64,000 nucleotides of DNA, taken from Magnetospirillum fulvum MGU-K5. Lineage in GTDB: Bacteria; Pseudomonadota; Alphaproteobacteria; Rhodospirillales; Magnetospirillaceae. Positions 18,464 to 26,153 of the stretch are shown here, in pieces; the stretch's first letter is position 1; each line of letters starts with the position of its first letter. A program made the translations under genes and the position numbers. The stretch is from assembly GCF_000442515.1 (NCBI RefSeq), contig NZ_AQPH01000009.1, positions 1-64,000 on the forward strand. The letters run 5' to 3'. The notes under the pieces are model-generated. The model was not told the DNA's origin, did no database searches, and saw only the letters and a list, made by a program, of their open reading frames with translations.

Positions 18464-18784
18464 TCAGTGCGGGGATACCAGCTTTAGCCCGATGATCCCC
18501 GCGACGATCAGGGAGATGCAGACCAGCCGCAGTGCATCGGCCGGTTCGCCGAACAGCATGATGCCCAGCATGGCGGTGCCGACCGTACCGATTCCGGTCC
18601 AGATCGCATAGGCGGTGCCGAGCGGCAGGGTTTTGAGCGCCAAAGCCAGCAGGCCAAGACTGACCGTCATTGCCGCCAAGGTGGCAAGCGATGGGATCAG
18701 GCGGGTGAAGCCCTCGGTATATTTCAGGCCGACCGCCCAGCCGACTTCGAACAGACCGGCGAAAAACAACGCAATCCAGGCCAT
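18464..18784 (-). CDS. sugE: SMR-family exporter, SugE/Gdx type
   Basis: A 106-residue, four-helix small multidrug resistance protein. The essential glutamate E13 sits in '[16 protein letters not shown]', which matches the SugE/Gdx subgroup (guanidinium/proton antiporters) rather than EmrE. Helix 3 '[20 protein letters not shown]' and helix 4 are intact. Works as an antiparallel dimer in the inner membrane. The GGAG ribosome binding site lies within a hairpin of the leader (18789-18826). It follows the flavodoxin gene on the same strand by 57 bases, so the hairpin could also end that transcript. Confidence 0.9.
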   Translation of the reverse strand: MAWIALFFAGLFEVGWAVGLKYTEGFTRLIPSLATLAAMTVSLGLLALALKTLPLGTAYAIWTGIGTVGTAMLGIMLFGEPADALRLVCISLIVAGIIGLKLVSPH

Positions 18785-18788
18785 GACA

Positions 18789-18826
18789 GGTCTCCAGAGG
18801 GGGCGGTCGCCATCCCCCTGGAGACC
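18789..18826 (-). promoter_or_regulatory. Leader hairpin covering the sugE ribosome binding site
   Basis: On the minus strand GGTCTCCAG...CTGGAGACC forms a 9-bp stem extended by G/C pairs with a two-base bulge. The GGAG of the sugE ribosome binding site is in the 3' arm, so folding would block initiation. It does not show the ACGR loops of the guanidine-II riboswitch. It could be a translational switch, or part of the transcription stop for the flavodoxin gene. Confidence 0.45.
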
Positions 18827-18841
18827 AAGAACGTCTTTTGT

Positions 18842-19360
18842 CTAAGCGGAAAGCGCCGCTTGAGGCAAGGATTGCGTCTCGGCCAACTGGGCCAGCCACG
18901 CCGCGATCCGCTTTTCGGTCTTGGAGGACTGGCCGTCTTCGTCCAGCGCCAGCCCGACAAAGCGTCCGTCGCGCTCGGCCAGCGACGCGGTGTAGTCATA
19001 CCCGTCGGTCGAGGTGTGACCGACGATCACCGCCCCCTTCTCGACGACGATGTCATGGAGAATCCCGATCGCGTCGACGAAGCTGTCTGAATAGGTCGCC
19101 TGATCGCCGGTTCCGAAAATCGCCACCTGCTTTCCGCTCAGGTTCGCATTGTGCAAAGAGGCGATCCGGTCTTCCCAATCGGTCTGAAGGTCACCGATCC
19201 CATAGGTGGGCGAACCGAGAACCAGCAGATCGCATTGCTCGAAATCGGCCGGGTTTGCCGCGGTGATGTTGACGAGCTTCGCCTGTAAACCGGCGGCGAT
19301 TCGCTTCGCGATCGCCTTGGTGGTGCCAGACTCGGAGCCGTAAATCACGGTGACGTTCAT
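18842..19360 (-). CDS. fldA: Long-chain flavodoxin
   Basis: A 172-residue FMN electron carrier. The phosphate loop 'YGSESGTTKAIAKRI' is near residue 6; 'LVLGSPTYGIGDLQTDWED' and 'AIFGTGDQATYSDSFVDAIG' are the two flavin-stacking loops, and the latter region has the extra loop of long-chain flavodoxins. ATG 19360 has AGGG five bases upstream. A Fur-like box lies 58-84 bases upstream, implying induction when iron is short, so that it can replace ferredoxin. NifF is an alternative name, but no nitrogenase gene is in view. Confidence 0.9.
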   Translation of the reverse strand: MNVTVIYGSESGTTKAIAKRIAAGLQAKLVNITAANPADFEQCDLLVLGSPTYGIGDLQTDWEDRIASLHNANLSGKQVAIFGTGDQATYSDSFVDAIGILHDIVVEKGAVIVGHTSTDGYDYTASLAERDGRFVGLALDEDGQSSKTEKRIAAWLAQLAETQSLPQAALSA

Positions 19361-19417
19361 GAATCCCTCTCTCCAATGCGAGCGGCCGAGGGGGGCTTCG
19401 GCCTGATGGAGAGAGAT

Positions 19418-19444
19418 GATAATGATATTGAGAATTGTTCGCAA
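19418..19444 (-). promoter_or_regulatory. Fur-like iron box upstream of flavodoxin
   Basis: Bases 19418-19436 match the classical 19-base Fur consensus at 14 positions, including the first ten in a row (GATAATGATA). An overlapping imperfect dyad TTGAGAA-TTG-TTCGCAA spans 19428-19444. The location suits repression of the flavodoxin promoter by a Fur-family protein when iron is ample. Which regulator (Fur, Irr or another) binds is not decidable by eye. Confidence 0.55.
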
Positions 19445-19528
19445 TATGTCGGTGGTCAGGTCAGCGACCAAAAAAGCCGATCGTCAGGACGACGACCGGC
19501 TTCAATGCCGCACGAAGCCGCGCCGATA

Positions 19529-19726
19529 TCAGGCGTTGATATCGACGGTTCGGCCGCGATTGGACGTTTCCGGAGGCGGTGGGCTGGCTTCCTTGGCTTT
19601 TGCCGCCGAGGATTCTTTGGCCTCGTTATCATTGTCGCCGTCGCTGTCACGCGCCGCGGGCTTGGCCTGCTGGGGTGGGGCCGACGGGGGAGGGGCGGAA
19701 CCGCTCGAAATCGAGGTGACGGACAT
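19529..19726 (-). CDS. Small disordered protein of unknown function
   Basis: A 65-residue ORF, MSVTSISSGSAPPPSAPP..., rich in Ser, Pro, Ala and charged residues, with no cysteine, aromatic core or membrane segment. A convincing GGAG sits about nine bases before the ATG, which is the main reason to call it. It ends 'NRGRTVDINA'. No function can be assigned. Flanked by the flavodoxin regulatory region and the tRNA genes. Confidence 0.5.
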   Translation of the reverse strand: MSVTSISSGSAPPPSAPPQQAKPAARDSDGDNDNEAKESSAAKAKEASPPPPETSNRGRTVDINA

Positions 19727-19854
19727 GTTCTATATCTCCCTTAGGCAGGCATAATTCTATGCCTAAGGTTTTATTAAGCGCCCGACGAGCCCCGGAATGC
19801 AACGAAATTTTAGAGATGTTCGAAAACCCAGGCGGTCAGGGCGTTCGAGCGGGC

Positions 19855-19892
19855 AAAGAAAAAGGCCAAGCCTTTGAAGGGCTTGGCCTTTT
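19855..19892 (-). terminator. Terminator after tRNA-Asn
   Basis: An 11-bp stem AAGGCCAAGCC/GGCTTGGCCTT with a 7-base loop, followed on the minus strand by TTTTTC, just past the tRNA-Asn 3' end. Confidence 0.75.
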
Positions 19893-19895
19893 AAA

Positions 19896-19971
19896 TTGGC
19901 TCCGGAGGAGGGATTCGAACCCCCGACCAGCCGGTTAACAGCCGGCTGCTCTACCGCTGAGCTACTCCGGA
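19896..19971 (-). tRNA. tRNA-Asn(GTT)
   Basis: A 76-base cloverleaf with encoded CCA. Acceptor TCCGGAG/CTCCGGA, anticodon stem GCCGG/CCGGC with loop CTGTTAA (anticodon GTT), and T-loop TTCGAAT. Confidence 0.96.
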
Positions 19972-20040
19972 TCACCGATTCCCCTGCGGTGGTGGGGAAC
20001 CGAAAAAACTCACTTCACGTCATACCCGTCCGAGGAACGG

Positions 20041-20114
20041 TGGAGGCCGAGGCCGGAATTGAACCGACGTACGCGGATTTGCAGTCCGCTGCATAGCCAC
20101 TCTGCCACCCGGCC
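20041..20114 (-). tRNA. tRNA-Cys(GCA)
   Basis: A 74-base cloverleaf with encoded CCA. Acceptor GGCCGGG/CTCGGCC, anticodon stem GCGGA/TCCGC with loop CTGCAAA (anticodon GCA), T-loop TTCAATT, discriminator U. Probably co-transcribed with tRNA-Asn. Confidence 0.95.
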
Positions 20115-20275
20115 ACCGGTCCGACCGGCCGTGGGGCCGACGTGAGGTGGGTGCTTATAAACGGAGATTTACCCTCGGTCAAGCGGCTTTGTGGCGGCAT
20201 TGTTTTCATTTTGCGTCGGCCCTATAAGGGAGCCGTCGCCACTGGGCGCAGACTAGTCTTAGGAGCCGTGTCGAG

Positions 20276-20929
20276 ATGGATTTTGCCGCCGCCCGCTTCA
20301 ACATGGTCGAGAGCCAAATTCGCACCAATCATGTCGTGGATGCCCGCGCCATTCGGGCATTGTCGACCACGCCGCGCGAATTGTTTCTGCCCCGCCGGAT
20401 GCGCGGCTATGCCTATACCGACGAGGATTTGCCGCTGGGGCGGGGGCGGGTGATGATCGAGCCGCTGGTGATGGCCCGGATGCTTCAGGCCGCCGCGATC
20501 GGGGACGGCGATGTCGTTCTGGCGATCGGCGATGCGACCGGGTGGGCCAGCGCGGTTTTGTCGAAGCTGGCCAGTACGGTGGTGTCGCTGGAAAGCGACG
20601 GCGAGCTTGCCGCCGCCGCCGCCGCGACCCTTGCCGAGCGTGAAGTCGACAATGTCGCGGTGGTTACCGGCGATCTGGCGGTCGGCTATCCGGCCCAGGC
20701 TCCTTATGACGTCATTCTTATCCTGGGCGCGGTGGCCGAGATTCCCGATGGCATCATTGCCCAATTGGCCGATGGCGGCCGTCTGGTCGCGGTGGTGTCG
20801 ACTGGGAAGGGCGGTGGCGTGGGAACGCGGGTGACGCGGACCGGCGAGGTTTTTGGGCGCACCACGCCGTTCGATGCCGCCACGCCGTTTCTTCCCGGAC
20901 TGGAGCCAAAGCCCGTCTTCACCTTCTAG
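20276..20929 (+). CDS. Protein-L-isoaspartate methyltransferase-like protein
   Basis: A 217-residue member of the Pcm fold family: N-terminal 'ARFNMVESQIRTNHVVD', 'RELFLPRRMRGYAYTDEDLPLG' and a SAM-binding core. The usual glycine-rich motif I (EIGTGSGY) reads 'LAIGDATGWASAVL', missing the typical acidic start and one glycine, so repair activity is doubtful. This variant regularly precedes tolC in alphaproteobacteria, and here it ends 104 bases before the tolC start. Probably a Pcm paralogue with an envelope-linked or unknown role. Confidence 0.75.
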   Translation: MDFAAARFNMVESQIRTNHVVDARAIRALSTTPRELFLPRRMRGYAYTDEDLPLGRGRVMIEPLVMARMLQAAAIGDGDVVLAIGDATGWASAVLSKLASTVVSLESDGELAAAAAATLAEREVDNVAVVTGDLAVGYPAQAPYDVILILGAVAEIPDGIIAQLADGGRLVAVVSTGKGGGVGTRVTRTGEVFGRTTPFDAATPFLPGLEPKPVFTF

Positions 20930-21033
20930 GCGGGATTTGACCTTGATCTTATGCCGTGTCCCGCTAATCTTCCCCGGTTGTGGTTTGGTGCGGCGGAACC
21001 GGACGGACAGTCCCCCGAAGAGAAGGTGTCGAG

Positions 21034-22434
21034 ATGAAGAAGGCATACGGTCTGCTGGCCGGGGTGGCTGGGGTCGCCTTGATGGCGATGTCGGGGGGCG
21101 GGGCGGTGGAGGCGGCTTCGCTGAACGATGTTCTGGCGGCCACCTACGAGTCCAACCCGAATCTGGCGGCCTATCGGGCCAAGCTGCGCGCCACCGACGA
21201 AGGGGTGCCGCAGGCTTTGTCGGGCTGGCGTCCGACGGTGACGGTGACCGGCTCGGCGGGCAAGGGGCTTTATACCGCCAACACCCGGCCGGATAAGTAC
21301 GAGACCAACCGCACCCCGAAATCCGCCTCGTTGACCGTTACGCAGCCGGTCTATACCGGCGGCCGCACCGTTGCCGCCACCGATCAGGCCGAGGCGAACG
21401 TTCAGGCCGAGCGGGCGCGCCTGATCGCGACCGAACAGGCGGTGCTGTTGAACGCCACCAGCGCCTATCTGAACGTCGTCCGCGACGAGCAGGTGCTGAA
21501 CCTGTCGATCAATAACGAGCAGGTGCTGAAGCGCCAGCTTGAGGCGACCCAGGAACGCTTCCGCGTCGGCGAAATCACCCGCACCGACGTCAGTCAGGCC
21601 GAGGCCCGTCTGGCCAAGGCGGTTGCTGACCGCATCGGCGCCGAGGGGACTCTGAAAAGCTCGCGGGCCAATTACCTGAACAATGTCGGCGCGTTGCCGG
21701 ATTCGGTGATCCAGCCCGATTTGCCCGCGCCGTTGCCGTCCGGATTGACCGAGGCGACCGCCGGCGCGCTCGCCAACAATCCCAATGTCGTTGCCGCCGA
21801 CCGGACCTTCGACGCGGCCAAGTACGGCATCGATCTGGTGTTCGGCGAATTGCTGCCCAGCGTCTCGCTCAATGCCAACGTGTCGCGCTATCTCGATACG
21901 GCGGGAACCGGGGTTGGTGGGTTCGACTCGGCGATCACCAACAAAGAGGTTCTGCTGAACCTGTCGGTGCCGCTGTACGAAGGCGGTGGGACCTATGCCC
22001 GTCTGCGCGCCGCCAAGGAAACCGCAGGGCAGCGCCGGATCGAGGCCGACCAGGCCCGCCGCGACGCGATCGAAACCGCGACCAAGGCGTGGGAAAGCCT
22101 GCAATCGGCTCAGGCCCAGGTCATCTCGTACAATGCCCAGATCAAGGCGTCCGATCTGGCCCTGGCCGGGGTGCGTGAGGAATCGAAGGTCGGATCGCGT
22201 ACCGTGCTCGACGTGCTGAATGCCGAGCAGGAAGCGTTTGATGCCCGCGTCGCCCAGGTCCGCGCCGTTCACGATCAATTGCTGGCAGCGTATCAGGTGA
22301 AATCGGCGGTTGGCGAAATGACGGCGCAGGGTCTTAATCTGCCCGTTCAGGCGTTCGATCCGGTTTCGCACTATGAGTCAGTGCGGGAAAAATGGATCGG
22401 CACCGGTATCGGTTCCGGCAAAGGAGCCGAATAG
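21034..22434 (+). CDS. tolC: TolC-family outer membrane efflux protein
   Basis: A 466-residue precursor with signal peptide (MKKAYGLLAGVAGVALMAM... cleaved after about 'VEAAS'). Two homologous halves of the OEP fold: 'YESNPNLAAYRAKLRATDE' and 'VTVTGSAG' in the first, 'ANNPNVVAADRTFDAAKYGIDLVFGELLPSVSL' in the second. 'QATQERFRVGEITRTDV' and 'EESKVGSRTVLDVLNAEQE' are typical TolC repeats. Forms the outer-membrane exit duct for type I secretion or RND efflux. ATG 21034 is preceded by AGAAGG; an upstream start is unlikely because it would displace the signal peptide. Confidence 0.93.
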   Translation: MKKAYGLLAGVAGVALMAMSGGGAVEAASLNDVLAATYESNPNLAAYRAKLRATDEGVPQALSGWRPTVTVTGSAGKGLYTANTRPDKYETNRTPKSASLTVTQPVYTGGRTVAATDQAEANVQAERARLIATEQAVLLNATSAYLNVVRDEQVLNLSINNEQVLKRQLEATQERFRVGEITRTDVSQAEARLAKAVADRIGAEGTLKSSRANYLNNVGALPDSVIQPDLPAPLPSGLTEATAGALANNPNVVAADRTFDAAKYGIDLVFGELLPSVSLNANVSRYLDTAGTGVGGFDSAITNKEVLLNLSVPLYEGGGTYARLRAAKETAGQRRIEADQARRDAIETATKAWESLQSAQAQVISYNAQIKASDLALAGVREESKVGSRTVLDVLNAEQEAFDARVAQVRAVHDQLLAAYQVKSAVGEMTAQGLNLPVQAFDPVSHYESVREKWIGTGIGSGKGAE

Positions 22435-22566
22435 GATTCGGGAGACGCTCCGGGTATAAGTCGATCATCCTGATCGGACGCAGGATTTTGGTGATTTGTT
22501 CCCGGCGGTGCGGCATGATCGAAGCAGGGCCCTATTACGGGCATAGGCAGATAGAATAGCCGTGAC

Positions 22567-23310
22567 ATGAGCGAAGATAAGGCCCAACAAGAACCGTCGA
22601 TGGAGGATATCCTTGCCTCCATTCGCAGGATATTGTCCGAGGACGAGGTTGAGGAAAAGGCCAAGGCCCCGCCGCCGCCGCCTCCACCTCCGCCGCCTCC
22701 ACCTCCGCCGCCCCCTCCGCCACCGCCCCCTCCGCCGGAACCCGAGCCCGAACCTGAGCCGGTTCCCGAGCCGAAGCCGAGCTTTGCCCAGGACGATATC
22801 GATTCGCTGTTCGATACCCCGGCGCCCCAGCCCGAGCCGGAACCCGACGATGACGACGATGTTCTCGAACTGACCGAGGACATGGTGCTTGAAGAGGAGC
22901 CGGAGCCCGAACCGGCGTTCGAGATCGACGATTTCGAGCCGGAACCCGAACCGGAGCCGGAACCCGAGCCCGAACCCGAACCGGTTGTCTTCGTCCCTCC
23001 GGTCGAGCCCCCGCCGCCGCCTCCACCACCGCCGCCGTTCCGCAGCTTCCGCGAGCCCGAATACGACGAATCGCTGATGTCGCCGCCCAACGTCGAGCGC
23101 GGCGCGACCCTGCTGTCCGACCTTGCCCGCGAAATCGTGCGGCAGAAGGCGTTCGGCCTGGGCAACAGCGCCCTGACCGTCGAGGATCTGGTGCGTGAAT
23201 TGCTGCGCCCGATCCTGAAGGAATGGTTGGACCAGAACCTGCCTTATATGATCGAGCGGATCGTCAAGAAAGAGATCGAACGGATGGTCAATCGTTCCGA
23301 AGATTTCTAG
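22567..23310 (+). CDS. popZ: PopZ-like polar organising protein (DUF2497)
   Basis: A 247-residue protein with the three-part PopZ design: an N-terminal helix 'SMEDILASIRRILSEDE' for client binding, a disordered acidic proline-rich middle, and C-terminal helices 'LLRPILKEWLDQNLPYMIERIVKKEIERM' region for oligomerisation (about 210-240). In Caulobacter PopZ forms a pole matrix that anchors ParB/parS. Here the linker is extreme: 23 consecutive prolines (about residues 35-57), then many Pro-Glu repeats and a second run of ten prolines. Located between tolC and valS as in related genomes. Translation of the runs should depend on EF-P. Confidence 0.88.
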   Translation: MSEDKAQQEPSMEDILASIRRILSEDEVEEKAKAPPPPPPPPPPPPPPPPPPPPPPPEPEPEPEPVPEPKPSFAQDDIDSLFDTPAPQPEPEPDDDDDVLELTEDMVLEEEPEPEPAFEIDDFEPEPEPEPEPEPEPEPVVFVPPVEPPPPPPPPPPFRSFREPEYDESLMSPPNVERGATLLSDLAREIVRQKAFGLGNSALTVEDLVRELLRPILKEWLDQNLPYMIERIVKKEIERMVNRSEDF

Positions 23311-23331
23311 CTTTTTTCCGTGATGTCCTAT

Positions 23332-23370
23332 CGGGCGGTCCTCTCACACGGGCCGCCCGTTTTCCTTTTC
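23332..23370 (+). terminator. Terminator after popZ
   Basis: Stem CGGGCGG/CCGCCCG (23332-23338 and 23053-equivalent right arm at 23353-23359) followed by TTTTCCTTTTCC, ending 30 bases before valS. Confidence 0.6.
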
Positions 23371-23398
23371 CACTCCATTAGAAGCCGAGTCTGTTGCC

Positions 23399-26056
23399 AT
23401 GCTGGACAAGACCTACCGTCCCGCCGAAGTCGAGCCGAAACATTATCAGCGCTGGGAGGAGGCGGGAGCCTTCGCCGCCGATGTCGAATCGACCCGGACG
23501 CCTTACACCATCATGATGCCGCCGCCGAACGTCACCGGCAGCCTGCATATGGGGCATGCGCTGACCTTCACGCTTCAGGACGCGCTGATCCGTCATCGCC
23601 GCATGACCAACCGCGACGCGTTGTGGCAGCCCGGCACCGATCATGCCGGTATCGCCACCCAGATGGTGGTCGAGCGGCGGCTGGAAGCCGAGAACATCTC
23701 GCGTCACGATCTGGGCCGCGATGAATTCATCCGCCGCGTCTGGGAATGGAAAGCGGAATCCGGCGGCACCATTACCACCCAGTTGCGTCGTCTGGGCGCG
23801 TCGCCCGATTGGGCGCGCGAACGCTTCACGATGGACGAGGGGCTGTCAAAGGCGGTGCGCAAGGTGTTCGTCACCCTGCATCGTCAGGGGCTGATCTATC
23901 GCGCCAAGCGGCTGGTCAATTGGGATCCCAAGCTGCACACCGCGATCTCGGACCTTGAGGTCGAGCAGCGCGAGATCAAGAGCCATATGTGGCACTTCAA
24001 GTACCCGGTCGAGGGGATGGAGGACACCTTCATCACCGTCGCCACCACCCGGCCGGAAACGATGCTGGGCGATTCGGCGGTCGCGGTCCATCCCGAGGAC
24101 GAGCGTTATACCGCCCTGGTCGGTAAGATGGTGCGGCTGCCGATCGTCGGCCGCCTGATTCCGATCGTCGCCGACGAATATTCCGACCCGACCAAGGGCA
24201 CCGGCGCGGTCAAGATCACGCCTGCCCACGATTTCAACGACTTCCAGGTCGGCGTCCGCCACAATCTGCCCCAGATCAACATCTTCGACCGTGATGCCCG
24301 CACCAATGAGGATGTGCCGGAAGCCTATCGCGGGCTCGACCGCTATGACGCCCGCAAGAAGGTGGTCGCCGAGATGGAGGAACTGGGGCTGCTCGACCGG
24401 ATCGAGCCGCACACCCACATGGTGCCCTATGGCGATCGCTCCGGCGTCGTGATCGAACCGTGGCTGACCGATCAGTGGTTCGTCGATGCCGCCACCCTGG
24501 CCAAGCCCGCGATTGAGGCGGTCGAGAGCGGCAAGACCCGCTTTGTCCCCAAACATTGGGAAAACACCTATTTCGAGTGGATGCGCAACATCCAGCCCTG
24601 GTGCATCTCGCGTCAGATCTGGTGGGGCCATCAGGTCCCGGCGTGGTACGGCCCGGACGGAACTTTCTTTGTCGAAGAGAGTGAGGCCGAAGCCCTGGCC
24701 GCCGCGACTGCGCATTACGGCCATGCCGTCGAGCTGGTCCGCGATACCGACGTGCTCGACACCTGGTTCTCGTCGGCGCTGTGGCCGTTCTCGACCCTGG
24801 GCTGGCCCGACCAGACCCCGGAGCTGGCCCGCTATTATCCCGGCGATGTACTGGTGACCGGCTTTGACATCATCTTCTTTTGGGTCGCCCGGATGATGAT
24901 GATGGGCCTGCATTTCATGGGTGATGTGCCGTTCCGCGACATCTACATCCATGCTCTGGTCCGCGACGAAAAGGGCCAGAAGATGAGCAAGTCCAAGGGC
25001 AACATCATTGATCCCCTGGTCTTGATCGAAAAGTTCGGCTGCGACGCGCTGCGCTTCACCTTGGCCGCGCTGGCGGCGCAGGGGCGCGACGTCAAGCTGT
25101 CGGAAAGCCGGGTCGAGGGCTATCGCAATTTCGCGACCAAGCTGTGGAACGCCGCCCGCTTCTGCCAGATGAACGAATGTTATCCGGTGGCGGGCTTTGA
25201 TCCGAAGTCGGTGCGCGAAACCGTCAATCGCTGGATCGTGTCGAAGACCGCCGAGGCGGCCGACAAGGTCGGTGCCGCGCTCGAAACCTACCGGTTCGAC
25301 GCCGCCGCTCTGGGGGCCTATCATTTCGTCTGGGGCACCTTCTGCGACTGGTATCTGGAATTCGCCAAGCCGATCCTGTCCGGCGCTGACGAGGCCGCCC
25401 GCGCCGAAACCCGCGCCACCGCCGCCTGGGTGCTCGACCAGATTCTGCACATCCTTCATCCGCTGATGCCGTTCATCACCGAGGAATTGTGGCAGCAGAT
25501 CGCCACCCGCGACGGTGAACTGATGCTGCAAGCGTGGCCCGCCCTGGCCGGGCTGGAGGATGTCGCCGCCACGGCCGAGATGGATTGGGTGGTTCGGGTG
25601 GTTTCGACCGTCCGCACCGTCCGTTCCGAAATGAACGTGCCGCCTTCGGCTCAGGTCGATCTGCTGGTTGGCGGACTGGCCCCGGCCCGCGTCGGCTGGC
25701 TGTCCACTCATGGCGACCTGATCCGTCGTCTGGCCCGCTGCCGCTCGCTGGACGCGGTCGCGGCCGAGGCGTTGGACCAGCACCGCACCGGCTCGGCTCA
25801 GATGGTGGTTGACGAGGCGACCCTGGTGATGCCGCTGGGCGACATCATCGACATCGCCAAGGAACGTGCCCGTCTGTCCAAGGAACTGGGGCGGCTCGAC
25901 GGCGAGATCGCCAAGGTCGATAAGAAGCTCGGCAATGCCGACTTCATTGCCCGTGCTCCCGAGGAGGTGGTGGCGGAACAGCGCGAGCGTCGCGCCGAAT
26001 GGGCGGCTTCGGCCGACCGTCTGCGTCAGGCGTTGGCGTATCTGGGCGGGGTCTGA
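23399..26056 (+). CDS. valS: Valyl-tRNA synthetase
   Basis: An 885-residue class I synthetase charging tRNA-Val. 'HMGH' (HIGH motif) at residues 50-53, editing-domain 'TTRPETMLGDSAVAVHP', and 'KMSKSKGN' beginning at residue 528. The anticodon domain and a C-terminal coiled coil ('ERARLSKELGRLDGEIAKVDKKL') complete it. Length is normal for bacterial ValRS. Separated from popZ by a probable terminator. Confidence 0.97.
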   Translation: MLDKTYRPAEVEPKHYQRWEEAGAFAADVESTRTPYTIMMPPPNVTGSLHMGHALTFTLQDALIRHRRMTNRDALWQPGTDHAGIATQMVVERRLEAENISRHDLGRDEFIRRVWEWKAESGGTITTQLRRLGASPDWARERFTMDEGLSKAVRKVFVTLHRQGLIYRAKRLVNWDPKLHTAISDLEVEQREIKSHMWHFKYPVEGMEDTFITVATTRPETMLGDSAVAVHPEDERYTALVGKMVRLPIVGRLIPIVADEYSDPTKGTGAVKITPAHDFNDFQVGVRHNLPQINIFDRDARTNEDVPEAYRGLDRYDARKKVVAEMEELGLLDRIEPHTHMVPYGDRSGVVIEPWLTDQWFVDAATLAKPAIEAVESGKTRFVPKHWENTYFEWMRNIQPWCISRQIWWGHQVPAWYGPDGTFFVEESEAEALAAATAHYGHAVELVRDTDVLDTWFSSALWPFSTLGWPDQTPELARYYPGDVLVTGFDIIFFWVARMMMMGLHFMGDVPFRDIYIHALVRDEKGQKMSKSKGNIIDPLVLIEKFGCDALRFTLAALAAQGRDVKLSESRVEGYRNFATKLWNAARFCQMNECYPVAGFDPKSVRETVNRWIVSKTAEAADKVGAALETYRFDAAALGAYHFVWGTFCDWYLEFAKPILSGADEAARAETRATAAWVLDQILHILHPLMPFITEELWQQIATRDGELMLQAWPALAGLEDVAATAEMDWVVRVVSTVRTVRSEMNVPPSAQVDLLVGGLAPARVGWLSTHGDLIRRLARCRSLDAVAAEALDQHRTGSAQMVVDEATLVMPLGDIIDIAKERARLSKELGRLDGEIAKVDKKLGNADFIARAPEEVVAEQRERRAEWAASADRLRQALAYLGGV

Positions 26057-26153
26057 TCCCCGCCGCAAGGGGAACGAGTCGCTCTGGCTCCGTCATTTGT
26101 GCTATCAAAGGTTGGAAGACTGTTCCGAGGGGGGACGGTAAAGCGGGATAGCC

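Noticed and set aside
18785-18841. Guanidine-II (mini-ykkC) riboswitch before sugE
   Set aside because: The motif needs two small hairpins with ACGR loops; only one long hairpin with a different loop is present.
18842-19360. Calling the flavodoxin nifF
   Set aside because: No nif gene in view and an iron-type regulatory site upstream; generic flavodoxin is safer.
23846-26068. 740-residue minus-strand ORF opposite valS
   Set aside because: Shadow of valS with no recognisable domain.
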